In this document: positions 26,594-35,160 of the stretch, piece by piece
How positions within the stretch are numbered: position 1 is the stretch's first letter
Layout of the letters: every line of letters starts with the position of its first letter
Source of the DNA: Enterococcus_E cecorum_C
Lineage (GTDB): Bacteria; Bacillota; Bacilli; Lactobacillales; Enterococcaceae
DNA: 64,000 nucleotides
Assembly: GCF_052119425.1 (NCBI RefSeq)
Contig: NZ_JBQKFH010000009.1
Coordinates: 6,445-70,444, forward strand
Direction: 5' to 3'
Translations under genes and position numbers: made by a program
The notes under the pieces: generated by a model
What the model was told of the DNA's origin: nothing
The model's input: the letters and a program-made list of their open reading frames with translations, nothing else
Databases searched by the model: none

Positions 26594-28090
26594 TTATGTA
26601 TTCACCTCATTCATTAAACCTTTGCGATCAATCTTGCCATTGGCGGTTCGTGGCAATTCTTTCACATAGACAAAACGCTGCGGAATCATATAATCCATAA
26701 CGGTTTGGGCTAATTCAGCTTTGATTGCCTTAGTGAGTTCAAATTCTTTGGCAAACTCATTTTCTTTCGCCACCACAAAAGCGACTAACTGTTGTACTTT
26801 ATGATCTTTATATTTTGGGACTACCGTTGCTTTATCCACGTAGGAAACTTTCATTAAGTGATGGTCGATATCTTCTAGTTCCATTCGAAAACCATGTAAC
26901 TTCACTTGGAAATCAATTCGTCCATTATAATGAAGTAAGCCATTTTCATCTAAACTACCCGCATCACCTGTCTTATAGGCTGGTTGCCCTTGGTACGTAA
27001 TAAAGGCTTCTTTGGTCTTTTCAGGATTGTTCATATAGCCTTTTGAAACACTTGGCCCCACAATCACAATTTCGCCAACTTCATTTACTGCTTGCTCCTT
27101 GCCTTCATCCAAAATCACTACTTGGCAATCTTCTTTGACATATCCAATCGGCAAACGAGCGCTATTATCAATAATGTCTTGCGTAATTTGAATCTGTGAA
27201 ATAGCAACCGTCGCTTCCGTTGGTCCATAAGTATTAAAGACTTTTGCATTTGGGAAACGATCCAATAATTTTTGAGCCGTTTGTTTCGTTAACTCTTCCC
27301 CACAGAATAGAAAATGCGTTAATTCTTGCAAATGCTGACCGTCAAATTCAGGAGCCATTAAACAAATATCCACAAAAGATGGCGTAGAGACCCAAACATT
27401 TATGCCTAATTTTGGCAAATGAGCAAATAATGCTTTAAAGTCATCCACTATTTCTTTAGCTAGTGGCATCAATGAACCACCGGCACATAAAGCAGGATAA
27501 ATACTCATCACCGACAAATCAAAAGAATAAGGTGCTTGAGATAAGAATCTTGGCTGGTTCGGTAATTGGAAATCCTTTAACTCCCAATCAACAAAACTCA
27601 CTAAATTATCATGAGAAATCTGTACACCCTTTGGCACACCTGTTGTTCCCGAAGTAAAAATAATATAAAAGTTTTCATCTTTGGTTACTGGTTCTAATGC
27701 CAAAGTCTCATCGATTGGTTGCTGAAGTACTGCATGAAAGCTTAGCACTTGCATATCTGGCGCAATACTTGAATCAAAATCATCCACTGCTAAAATACAA
27801 GCCGGTTGCGCCGTTTGTAAAATTAAGCGAATACGTTCACTCGGCGTATGACTTTCAATCGGAATATAAGCATGCCCGGATTTGACTGCTCCTAAGAAAA
27901 AGGCAAGCATTTCAAATTGTAAACCACCGTAAACCACAACAGGTGCACGATTTGGAAAATGTTTTGCTAAATAATAAGCAATATGATCAGATTTTTCTTT
28001 TAAATCTTGATACGTATATTGGCACTGATCATCACTGTAGACAAGTCTATCTCCTGCCTGCTGATCAATTCTTTCAATGATAGAAACCAT
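26594..28090 (-). CDS. dltA: D-alanine--D-alanyl carrier protein ligase DltA
   Basis: A 498-residue adenylating enzyme (ANL superfamily). It contains the P-loop YIIFTSGTTGVPKGVQISH, NTYGPTEATVAI, YKTGDAGSLDENG, and the C-terminal catalytic lysine in LPRTANGKIDRKGL. It activates D-alanine with ATP and loads it on DltC. It follows dltX by 11 bases. Confidence 0.95.
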   Translation of the reverse strand: MVSIIERIDQQAGDRLVYSDDQCQYTYQDLKEKSDHIAYYLAKHFPNRAPVVVYGGLQFEMLAFFLGAVKSGHAYIPIESHTPSERIRLILQTAQPACILAVDDFDSSIAPDMQVLSFHAVLQQPIDETLALEPVTKDENFYIIFTSGTTGVPKGVQISHDNLVSFVDWELKDFQLPNQPRFLSQAPYSFDLSVMSIYPALCAGGSLMPLAKEIVDDFKALFAHLPKLGINVWVSTPSFVDICLMAPEFDGQHLQELTHFLFCGEELTKQTAQKLLDRFPNAKVFNTYGPTEATVAISQIQITQDIIDNSARLPIGYVKEDCQVVILDEGKEQAVNEVGEIVIVGPSVSKGYMNNPEKTKEAFITYQGQPAYKTGDAGSLDENGLLHYNGRIDFQVKLHGFRMELEDIDHHLMKVSYVDKATVVPKYKDHKVQQLVAFVVAKENEFAKEFELTKAIKAELAQTVMDYMIPQRFVYVKELPRTANGKIDRKGLMNEVNT

Positions 28091-28101
28091 CTTTCATCCC
28101 C

Positions 28102-28251
28102 CTAAAACTCGTTATAAATAAAACTACCACCTTGGATATTCTTGTAATGATACAAATAAATCAATGCAAGCAATATGCCGAAATAAAAGAGGGTTTTAGC
28201 TGTAAATAATAACCAATAATTTAATCGAGGTCGTGATTTTAAAAAGTTCAT
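28102..28251 (-). CDS. dltX: teichoic acid D-alanylation protein DltX
   Basis: A 49-residue protein read directly from the sequence: MNFLKSRPRLNYWLLFTAKT, one membrane helix (FYFGILLALIYLYHY), and the conserved C-terminal tail GGSFIYNEF. That terminal motif is characteristic of DltX, which works with DltB and DltD. The ATG at 28249-28251 has a strong AAGGAGGC site. First gene of the dlt operon. Confidence 0.95.
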   Translation of the reverse strand: MNFLKSRPRLNYWLLFTAKTLFYFGILLALIYLYHYKNIQGGSFIYNEF

Positions 28252-28505
28252 GTTAACTGCCTCCTTCATCATGGGTAATTATAGTTGCCCATTAAACAAT
28301 GAGCAATCAATTTTTAAGTGAATTTAACTTTTTCATGCTTTCTTAAAATAAACTTAAACTTTTTTACTAACCGTAAATAGTATAACACCATTTTAATAAG
28401 CTGACTATGCGACTTTAGTCCTAGACTATGAAAAACAAGCATAATTATAGACTATGTAAAGGAATTTTAGTACATATCTTTATTAAAACGATAACAAAAA
28501 AATAA
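28252..28505. promoter_or_regulatory. dlt promoter region
   Basis: On the minus strand, TAGTCA (28402-28407) and TATACT (28379-28384) are 17 bp apart and form a plausible promoter about 130 bp before dltX. The long leader contains ATGGG/CCCAT pairing near the start codon (about 28272-28293), and nothing else coding. No known regulator site was assigned. Confidence 0.5.
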
Positions 28506-28538
28506 ACTTTCAAACGATTGATGTCACCGTTTGAAAGT
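28506..28538 (-). terminator. terminator of argF
   Basis: An 11-bp stem, ACTTTCAAACG (28506-28516) with CGTTTGAAAGT (28528-28538). On the minus strand it is followed by TTATTTTTTTG, 20-odd bases after the argF stop codon. Confidence 0.85.
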
Positions 28539-28561
28539 CATGTGAAAGAATATACGAAAGA

Positions 28562-29578
28562 TTAAACCTTTGGAATAAACAAATGGCCTAAAGTCGCAGC
28601 CATGATTGCCTTAATCGCATGCATCCGATTTTCAGCTTGAATAAACTGTTTGGCATAGGAGGCTTGGAAAACTTCATCCGTCACTTCCATTTCCTTCATG
28701 CCGAATTGCTCGAATACTTCTTGGGCTGTTTTGGTCTGTAAATCATGAAAGGCCGGTAAACAATGTAGGAAAATCAAATGCTCCTTATTGCCGGTCAATT
28801 TAACTAACTCGGCATTGACTTGATAAGGCAGTAATTCTTTGATTCGCGTGGCTATTTGCGCTTCTTCACCCATCGAAACCCAGACATCGGTATATAATAT
28901 ATCGGCCCCTTTGACACCTAGAGCAATCTCATCGGTCAATTCTATCTGACTCCCTGACTCAAGGGCAAACTGTTGGGCCATCTCCACAATTGCTTGACTT
29001 GGAAGTAAATTTTTCGGACTAACAATCGCCACATTCACACCTAACAAGGCACTGGTTACTAATAAAGAATTCGCCACATTATTGCGTCCATCGCCACAAT
29101 AAACCAACTTCAAGCCTTCTAAATGTCCAAAATGTTCCTTGATAGTCATAAAATCAGCAATCATCTGCGTCGGATGCCATAAATCGGTTAAACCATTCCA
29201 AACCGGTACCCCAGCATATTGCGCTAAAGTTTCAACCGTATCTTGCGCAAAGCCACGAAATTCAATCCCGTCAAACATACTACCGAGTACCTTCGCTGTA
29301 TCAATAACCGACTCTTTTTTGCCTAATTGAATATCATTGGCACCTAAAAATTCAGGATGTGCCCCCAAATCATTCGCCGCTACCGTAAAAGCACTTCTGG
29401 TACGCGTCGAAGTTTTTTCAAATAATAAAGCAATATTTTTTCCTGCCAAATAAGCATGTGGGATATTTTTTTGTTTTAATTCTTTTAAATGTATCGCAAA
29501 ATCAATCAGATACATTAATTCTTGTTTCGTAAAATCCTTTTCCGCTAAAAAACTTTTTCCTTGAAATACTGAATTCAT
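28562..29578 (-). CDS. argF: ornithine carbamoyltransferase
   Basis: A 338-residue enzyme interconverting ornithine plus carbamoyl phosphate with citrulline. The carbamoyl phosphate loop STRTR and the ornithine-site motif HCLPAFHD are intact; HPTQMIADFMT is also present. Length is normal. It stands alone with its own promoter and terminator, without arcA or arcC or other arg genes nearby, so biosynthetic or catabolic use cannot be settled. Confidence 0.94.
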   Translation of the reverse strand: MNSVFQGKSFLAEKDFTKQELMYLIDFAIHLKELKQKNIPHAYLAGKNIALLFEKTSTRTRSAFTVAANDLGAHPEFLGANDIQLGKKESVIDTAKVLGSMFDGIEFRGFAQDTVETLAQYAGVPVWNGLTDLWHPTQMIADFMTIKEHFGHLEGLKLVYCGDGRNNVANSLLVTSALLGVNVAIVSPKNLLPSQAIVEMAQQFALESGSQIELTDEIALGVKGADILYTDVWVSMGEEAQIATRIKELLPYQVNAELVKLTGNKEHLIFLHCLPAFHDLQTKTAQEVFEQFGMKEMEVTDEVFQASYAKQFIQAENRMHAIKAIMAATLGHLFIPKV

Positions 29579-29608
29579 CTAACCACAACCTTTTGATATT
29601 TATGCATT

Positions 29609-29637
29609 ATTATACATATATCCCTGATATTTTTCAA
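29609..29637 (-). promoter_or_regulatory. argF promoter
   Basis: TTGAAA (29632-29637) and TATAAT (29609-29614), 17 bp apart on the minus strand, give a near-consensus promoter. Surrounding AT-rich stretches, such as ATGCATAAATA and TATGAATTTTTAT, resemble ARG boxes and may bind ArgR; that part is tentative. Confidence 0.7.
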
Positions 29638-29738
29638 TAAAAATTCATATTTTCGCATAAATATTTCATTCCGAATAACTAGCTTTCATTTAGTACCTTT
29701 TGTATAATGAAGAAAATAGTTAGCAAGAGGAGAAACTA

Positions 29739-30077
29739 ATGAACGATTTTCAATTCACATCAGAGGAGATTTACACTTGTCCGGCTGAAGCTTTAGCAAA
29801 TCTACTAGGAAGAAAATGGGTCCCTCAAATTATTGAAACGCTAGCCATTCAAGACACACGCTTTTTAGAATTAGTTCGGCAACTTGATGGTAGTACACCG
29901 AAAATGATTAAACAGCAGCTTGACCTACTGATTGCCAATGAAATAGTCAAAAACGAAAAAATAACCATTCAAAATAGCGTCGAATCTACCTATCAACTCA
30001 CGACTAAGGGACGTGAACTCTTTCAAATAGTCAAACAAATGAAACACTGGGGACAAATAAATCTCATTTGCCATTAA
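29739..30077 (+). CDS. HxlR (DUF24) family redox-type regulator
   Basis: A 112-residue winged-helix protein. The conserved N-terminal Cys14 in YTCPAEALANLLGRKWVPQIIETL is the position used for thiol sensing in family members YodB and HypR. The recognition helix is around LDGSTPKMIKQQLDLL. It is preceded by AAGAGGAG and a TATAAT box at 29714-29719. It converges with the RclA-like reductase gene, which hints at a shared oxidative-stress role. The inducer is unknown. Confidence 0.85.
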   Translation: MNDFQFTSEEIYTCPAEALANLLGRKWVPQIIETLAIQDTRFLELVRQLDGSTPKMIKQQLDLLIANEIVKNEKITIQNSVESTYQLTTKGRELFQIVKQMKHWGQINLICH

Positions 30078-30080
30078 AAA

Positions 30081-30121
30081 AGCGAATAGCAAAATGACTT
30101 CTTGCCAGTTTGCTATTCGCT
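30081..30121. terminator. terminator between hxlR-type and rclA-like genes
   Basis: A 13-bp perfect stem, AGCGAATAGCAAA (30081-30093) with TTTGCTATTCGCT (30109-30121). The clean T-run lies on the minus-strand side, so it mainly ends the reductase transcript. Confidence 0.85.
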
Positions 30122-30136
30122 CAATATGAGATAAAT

Positions 30137-31453
30137 CTATTTTAAGACATCATTTAATGCTTCAGTCATTGTTGGATGCGTGTAAATTTGATCACGTAAT
30201 AATTGATATGGAACATGAGCATTCATTGCTAAGGTAAGCAAATTAATGACTTCATAAGATTCTTCACCAAAAATAGTCGCACCAAGTACTTGGTCTGTTT
30301 CTTCATCTACAAGAATTTGCCACATTCCTACTGGGTTTTCTAAAATATTTGCCTTTGGTACATTACTATTAAGATGGGTGAACTTACGATACTTCATTTT
30401 CTTTGCTTGAGCTTCTTTTTCATGTAATCCTACATGAGAAAAAGCTGGTTGGATAAACATCGTATATGGCACATTAGGACGATTATTGACTGATCGGTGT
30501 TTATCTTGGAATAGTTGATTATAAACAATACGGAAATCATCCAATGAGATATAAGTAAATTGTAAGTCTCCTCTAACATCACCTAAAGCCCAGACATTTT
30601 CTACGGCTGTTTGTAAGAATTCATCTGTTTGGATAGCACCTCTAGCATCAACTTGAATATCCGTATTTTCTAATCCTAATGCTTCGGTATTGGGTTTACG
30701 TCCAGTTGCTACTAATAAATAATCAGCTGTCAATACTTCGTCAGCTAAGGTTACAGTTACATTTTCTGCGGATTCATCTACTTTTTGCACTTGAGCATCT
30801 AATTTGAAATGAATCCCTATTTTTTCAGCCTGTTCCTTAATTAAGGTTACGAAAGCTTCATCTTCACGTCCTAATAATTCGCGATTATCTAAAACAGTTA
30901 CTTGACTACCAAAATTAGCAAACATAAATGCAAATTCTAATCCAATATAGCCCGCACCTAAAATCACAAGTTTTTCTGGTTTATCCGTTAGATCCATTAT
31001 TTCTTTAGATGTTCCTACTCGTTTTCCTAAACTTAATCCTTCAATCTCAGGAATCACTGATTTTGAACCAGTATTGATAAAGATACGTTCTGCCTTTATT
31101 TCTTCTACATCTCCATTTGGTAATTGCACTTGTACAGTATGGTTATCTTTAAATTGTGCGTACCCATGAATCACTTCAATTGTAGCTTCATCTGCTAGCA
31201 TGTGATAATTTTTGTGACGTAACTTATCAATAAGGGTACGTTTTTTCTCTGAAGCAACAGTAAAATCACGTTGCTTCAAACCTTGAGTAATTAAAGTTTT
31301 AGATGGAATACAACCTACATTAATACAAGTACCACCATACATTTTATCATCTGCTTCGATAACGATAACTTCTTCTTGATGACTAGCTAACTTTTTGGCT
31401 AATGTTTTTCCACCTTTACCAAAGCCAATAATTATATTATTCATTTCACGCAT
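30137..31453 (-). CDS. pyridine nucleotide-disulfide oxidoreductase, RclA/hypothiocyanite-reductase-like
   Basis: A 438-residue flavoprotein of the disulfide reductase family. It has FAD motif IIIGFGKGGKTLAKKLA, redox-active disulfide YGGTCINVGCIPSK, a central NAD(P)H Rossmann motif LGAGYIGLEFAFMF, and FAD motif ALGDVRGDLQFTY. The IGFGKGGKTLA and YGGTCIN wording resembles E. coli RclA and streptococcal HOSCN reductase, which detoxify hypothiocyanous acid. The ATG has an AGGGGGAT site. It is preceded by a clear promoter with an inverted repeat. Subfamily is by resemblance. Confidence 0.8.
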   Translation of the reverse strand: MREMNNIIIGFGKGGKTLAKKLASHQEEVIVIEADDKMYGGTCINVGCIPSKTLITQGLKQRDFTVASEKKRTLIDKLRHKNYHMLADEATIEVIHGYAQFKDNHTVQVQLPNGDVEEIKAERIFINTGSKSVIPEIEGLSLGKRVGTSKEIMDLTDKPEKLVILGAGYIGLEFAFMFANFGSQVTVLDNRELLGREDEAFVTLIKEQAEKIGIHFKLDAQVQKVDESAENVTVTLADEVLTADYLLVATGRKPNTEALGLENTDIQVDARGAIQTDEFLQTAVENVWALGDVRGDLQFTYISLDDFRIVYNQLFQDKHRSVNNRPNVPYTMFIQPAFSHVGLHEKEAQAKKMKYRKFTHLNSNVPKANILENPVGMWQILVDEETDQVLGATIFGEESYEVINLLTLAMNAHVPYQLLRDQIYTHPTMTEALNDVLK

Positions 31454-31492
31454 AATAAAAATCCCCCTATTCTTTGTTTCAACTACAAATTA

Positions 31493-31540
31493 ATTTTAAC
31501 ATAAGCGAATCAGGAGGACAATTAGGTACTTTGAAGTAAC
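31493..31540 (-). promoter_or_regulatory. promoter and operator of the RclA-like gene
   Basis: Minus-strand TTGTCC (31516-31521) and TAAAAT (31493-31498) are 17 bp apart. Adjacent upstream lies GGTACTT-TG-AAGTAAC (31525-31540), an inverted repeat matching in six of seven pairs, which is a possible regulator site. Confidence 0.55.
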
Positions 31541-31542
31541 TA

Positions 31543-31920
31543 CTAAACAGTAATCTCAATTTGATTGCCTTCAGGATCTTGTAAGACTGCTTCATAATAG
31601 CCATCGCCAGTTGTGCGCGGACCACTTAATAAGGGATAGCCATCTGCATTTAATTTTTGCGCAAAGGCATCTACTTTTTCTTTACTACCAAGTGAGATAG
31701 CTAAGTGATGATAACCAAGTTGTTCAAATCCATGAGGCGCTGTATGAAGTTTTTGCATAAGCTCTAAACGTGTACCAGATTCAAAACTCAAAAAATAAGA
31801 AGAAAATTTGGTTTTTGGATTATGGTACAACACTGAACTTTTGGCTGAAAAATAAGTTTCGTAAAAGTCACGCATTTTTTCTAAATCATTGGTTAATAAA
31901 GCAACATGTTCAATTTTCAC
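31543..31920 (-). CDS. VOC-family (glyoxalase/dioxygenase fold) protein
   Basis: A 125-residue two-module VOC protein. It starts MKIEHVALLTNDLEKMRDFYETYF and ends with YEAVLQDPEGNQIEITV, the normal metal-site Glu region. The His5 and terminal Glu positions of the metal site are present. Its start overlaps the end of the HAD gene by 11 bases, so it is cotranscribed. The substrate is unknown; lactoylglutathione-lyase-like annotation would be only nominal. Confidence 0.85.
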   Translation of the reverse strand: MKIEHVALLTNDLEKMRDFYETYFSAKSSVLYHNPKTKFSSYFLSFESGTRLELMQKLHTAPHGFEQLGYHHLAISLGSKEKVDAFAQKLNADGYPLLSGPRTTGDGYYEAVLQDPEGNQIEITV

Positions 31921-32737
31921 CGGTACTTCCTTCTTTCTTTTCCATTAAGGATAATAATAATTCAATGGTTTGTAAAACACCGTCTTCGTCATTAGATGGA
32001 ATGATGAAATTTGCCTGATTTTTTAACTCTTCTACTGCATTTTTCATTGCAAAACGAAAATTGGCTTGAGCGAATAATTCCAAGTCATTCCAACCATCTC
32101 CAAAGGCCGCCGTTTCTTTGGGACTTATCTTTAACAATTCTTGGAGTTTTGCAACGGTACTCCCTTTGTGTATACCTTTTGCTGCAATATCAATCCACTG
32201 CGTTTCTGAAGCAACAATATAAGCACGCTCGGTAAAATCAGCTAATTGTTGCACCGTTTCTAAACAACGACTAGCTGGATCATAGACCGTCACCTTGATA
32301 AAGTCATCGGTAATTTGTTGCAAATCATTTATTTCGATCGCACCAGGATTAGAGGCTAGAACTCTGTTTTTATGAATCTTTGGAATATCTTGATTGATAT
32401 AAACGGCATTTTTCGTATAAGCTATGATTATTTGGTCGCTATGAATCGCTTGTAAACGGGCAATCATAGCTAAGGCAAGCTGATTATCCAACAGTTGTTC
32501 ATATAAGCATTTTCCTTGATATTTGATTCTGGTCGCACTGTCTGCTAAAATCCAGATTTCATCACTTATCTCAGGAAATAACGCCTCCACTCGTGCACTA
32601 CTCTTGCCTGTACATACGCCAAATGCAATTTGTTTTTCTTTTAACTTTGGCCACAGTTTTAGAAAATAATCACGATTATATGCTCCTTGACTATTTAAAA
32701 ACGTGCCATCCATATCGGTTAATATTAATTTTAGCAA
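31910..32737 (-). CDS. HAD-superfamily hydrolase, Cof type
   Basis: A 275-residue Cof/IIB-type HAD phosphatase. The nucleophile motif is LTDMDGTF (Asp8 and Asp10), and the C-terminal metal-binding motif is FGDGWNDLELF. The cap in between is type C2B. Such proteins dephosphorylate sugar phosphates or cofactors. It is first of a two-gene operon with the VOC protein. A perfect 14-bp palindrome, TGAATACGTATTCA, lies about 20 bp upstream of the start. Confidence 0.86.
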   Translation of the reverse strand: MLKLILTDMDGTFLNSQGAYNRDYFLKLWPKLKEKQIAFGVCTGKSSARVEALFPEISDEIWILADSATRIKYQGKCLYEQLLDNQLALAMIARLQAIHSDQIIIAYTKNAVYINQDIPKIHKNRVLASNPGAIEINDLQQITDDFIKVTVYDPASRCLETVQQLADFTERAYIVASETQWIDIAAKGIHKGSTVAKLQELLKISPKETAAFGDGWNDLELFAQANFRFAMKNAVEELKNQANFIIPSNDEDGVLQTIELLLSLMEKKEGSTGEN

Positions 32738-32756
32738 CTGTTTTCCTCACCTTTTT

Positions 32757-32770
32757 TTGAATACGTATTC
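32757..32770. promoter_or_regulatory. palindromic operator candidate before HAD gene
   Basis: TGAATACGTATTCA is a perfect 14-bp palindrome beginning near 32757, between the HAD start codon and a TAAAAT-like -10 element further upstream on the minus strand. The binding protein is unknown. Confidence 0.45.
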
Positions 32771-32806
32771 ATATTTTAGCATATTTTTTTACGCATACCT
32801 AGAAAA

Positions 32807-32841
32807 AATAGTTCATCCCAGAACATTGGAATGAACTATTT
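32807..32841 (-). terminator. terminator of nitroreductase gene
   Basis: A stem AAATAGTTCATCCC (32807-32820) with GGAATGAACTATTT (32828-32841) has one mismatched pair. On the minus strand it is followed by a T-run, immediately after the nitroreductase stop. Confidence 0.85.
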
Positions 32842-32845
32842 ATCT

Positions 32846-33481
32846 TTATTTAAAGGATGTAATCTTTTCAGCTGATAAGCGTACAGACTCATAGCCAGTT
32901 TCCATTGCTTTACCAATCGATAAAATCATTACTGGATGGAAACGCTCCTCATCTAAATCAAAGGCCGCAGCTAATTGATCCGCATCAAAACCACCGATTG
33001 GATTCGTATCATAGCCATGACTTCTAGCCACTAGCATCAACTGCATGGCCACTAAACTCGCATCAATTTGTACAATACGTTCCATTTGTGCCTTATTTAG
33101 ACTGTCATACATTGGCACAATCGCAGCTAATTGTTTTTCCATGACTTCTTGTGGCATCAATCCACGATTTACTGCTTCTTGATAAATTTCTTGAGCATAC
33201 TCTTGACACTTCAAATCCCCAAAAATTAATATCATGGCTGAAGAAGTTTCGTTTTGTAAAGTGTTAAAGCGAATCAATGGTTTTAACTTGGCTTTTGCTT
33301 CCTCGCTTTCAACAATCACAAAACGCCAAGGCTGTAAATTGACAGATGACGGCGCTTTAGCAGCTTCATCAATTATTTGTAATAACTCACTATGTTCAAT
33401 TTTATAAGATGGATCGTAATTTCGAATCGAGCGACGGTTCAATACGATATCTTGAAAATCATTATTATGTACTTGACTCAC
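32846..33481 (-). CDS. nitroreductase family protein
   Basis: A 211-residue FMN-dependent NAD(P)H nitroreductase. The N-terminal LNRRSIRNYDP is the FMN phosphate site. APSSVNLQPWRFVIVE and the C-terminal IGGFDADQLAAAFDLDEERFHPVMILSIGKAME are family hallmarks. It is monocistronic, with its own terminator and an extended -10 (TGTTAGAAT) about 60 bp upstream. It may reduce quinones or nitroaromatics. Confidence 0.9.
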   Translation of the reverse strand: MSQVHNNDFQDIVLNRRSIRNYDPSYKIEHSELLQIIDEAAKAPSSVNLQPWRFVIVESEEAKAKLKPLIRFNTLQNETSSAMILIFGDLKCQEYAQEIYQEAVNRGLMPQEVMEKQLAAIVPMYDSLNKAQMERIVQIDASLVAMQLMLVARSHGYDTNPIGGFDADQLAAAFDLDEERFHPVMILSIGKAMETGYESVRLSAEKITSFK

Positions 33482-33613
33482 AAATATCCTCCTAAAAATA
33501 ATTTTTTGCTTTAAAAATTTAAAAGCAAAACTATTCTAACATACATTGAGCAAACATAATAATAACTTGCTTATCAATCAGAAGTTTGAACCAACCGCTT
33601 AATGGGGCTCACC

Positions 33614-34999
33614 TCAAAACTTTACTGTCACTGTTTGAACAGGCACATCATAAAATTTATCTTCTCTACGACCTAAGAAATCACGACCTTGTTTTGGAAA
33701 TAGGGCATAAATCAAGACATCTTCTTCTGATTTCGCGTATTGCGCAATTTCTTTAGCAAACTGATCGTATTGGTCTTCTAACAAATCAGCTGGTCGGCAA
33801 GTAATAACTTCTTCTTGACCAATGATTTTTTCCTGCATTTCTTTTGAGATTGGCATGGGTGGTCGTCCATATAGCCCTTTGACATAATCTTTAATCTCTT
33901 TTGGAATTAATTTATAGCGTTCCCCTGAAATCACATTCATCAAAGATTGCGTACCAACCATTTGTGACAAAGGCGTAACCAATGGAGGATAGCCTAAATC
34001 TGCTCGCACTTTAGGCACTTCTCTTAAGACTTCTTCGTATTTATCTTGCAAACCTTGCTCTGTTAATTGACTCAATAAATTCGAGAGCATGCCACCTGGT
34101 ACTTTATAAAGTAAGGTTTTTGGTTCGACATCTTTGACTTTAGGATTTAATCTTCCTTCTTTTCTGAAACGGTCCCGAATTGGATTAAAGTATTCTGCAA
34201 TTTCTGAAAGCTTATCGATATCTAGTTTGGTATCAAATCCTAGCTCTGTTAAGGCTAAATCCATCGACTCAGTGGCTGGTTGACTGGTACCTCCTGCAAA
34301 AGAAGAAATAGCTGTATCAATAATATCTGCCCCAGCTTTGGCACACATTAAATAAGTCATTTCAGCAATGCCACTGGTTGCGTGTGTATGAACTTCAACC
34401 GGTACTTTTAAAGCAGTTTTTAATTTGCTCACAAGTTCAAAACCAGTTTGTGGCATTAATACCCCAGCCATATCCTTGATACAAATGGAATCAGCACCCA
34501 TCTTTTCCATTTCAACGGCTAAATCAACAAAATAATCCACGGTATGAATCTCACTCGTCGTATAACTAATCGCTGCTTGACAATGACCGCCAGCTTTTTT
34601 CGTCGCGCGGATGCAAGTCTCTAAATTACGCACATCATTTAAGGCATCAAATACACGAATAATATCAATGCCATTTTCAACGGATTTTTGTACGAATTTT
34701 TCTACGACATCATCGGCATAATTCTTATATCCTAATAAATTTTGACCACGCAGCAACATTTGTAACTTCGTATGCTTCACTTCAGCTCGAATTTTACGCA
34801 ATCTTTCCCATGGATCTTCATTTAAAAACCGTAAACAAGCATCAAAAGTCGCGCCCCCCCACATCTCTAAAGCATAAAATCCTGCTTCATCTAATGTTTT
34901 TAAAATTGGTAACATATCTTCTGTACTCATTCTTGTAGCGATTTGACTTTGTTGTGCATCACGTAATATAGTTTCTGTAAAACGTATAACCTTAGACAT
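33614..34999 (-). CDS. oadA: oxaloacetate decarboxylase, alpha (carboxyltransferase) subunit
   Basis: A 461-residue carboxyltransferase moving CO2 from oxaloacetate to biotin. It contains the metal and substrate motifs ETILRDAQQS, GGATFDACLRFL, ISYTTSEIHT, ICIKDMAGVL and EVHTHATSG. It lacks the C-terminal biotin domain found in longer OadA proteins; that domain is encoded separately at 36292-36699, as in Enterococcus faecalis. It is last gene of the operon, just after the small OadG-like gene. Confidence 0.92.
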   Translation of the reverse strand: MSKVIRFTETILRDAQQSQIATRMSTEDMLPILKTLDEAGFYALEMWGGATFDACLRFLNEDPWERLRKIRAEVKHTKLQMLLRGQNLLGYKNYADDVVEKFVQKSVENGIDIIRVFDALNDVRNLETCIRATKKAGGHCQAAISYTTSEIHTVDYFVDLAVEMEKMGADSICIKDMAGVLMPQTGFELVSKLKTALKVPVEVHTHATSGIAEMTYLMCAKAGADIIDTAISSFAGGTSQPATESMDLALTELGFDTKLDIDKLSEIAEYFNPIRDRFRKEGRLNPKVKDVEPKTLLYKVPGGMLSNLLSQLTEQGLQDKYEEVLREVPKVRADLGYPPLVTPLSQMVGTQSLMNVISGERYKLIPKEIKDYVKGLYGRPPMPISKEMQEKIIGQEEVITCRPADLLEDQYDQFAKEIAQYAKSEEDVLIYALFPKQGRDFLGRREDKFYDVPVQTVTVKF

Positions 35000-35018
35000 A
35001 TTGACCCTTCTTTCTATC

Positions 35019-35144
35019 TTACTTCTTCACCTTAAATAGTGTAGCCATTAATTTAGAAGCAAGATAAATCAAAATCATCACAACAAAAACGCCACCCCAA
35101 CCAAATAATAAAATTTCTAGTGCTTTGGCTAAATTCTCAGACAT
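35019..35144 (-). CDS. small OadG-like subunit of oxaloacetate decarboxylase
   Basis: A 41-residue protein read directly from the sequence: a short acidic start (MSENLAKALEILLFGWGGV), one membrane helix (FVVMILIYLASKLMATLF) and a basic end (KVKK). Size, single helix and place between oadB and oadA fit a shortened gamma-type subunit that stabilises the pump. GAGGAAG lies seven bases before the ATG. Homology to OadG is inferred from layout rather than from detailed sequence. Confidence 0.7.
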   Translation of the reverse strand: MSENLAKALEILLFGWGGVFVVMILIYLASKLMATLFKVKK

Positions 35145-35160
35145 TCTGCTTCCTCACTTT

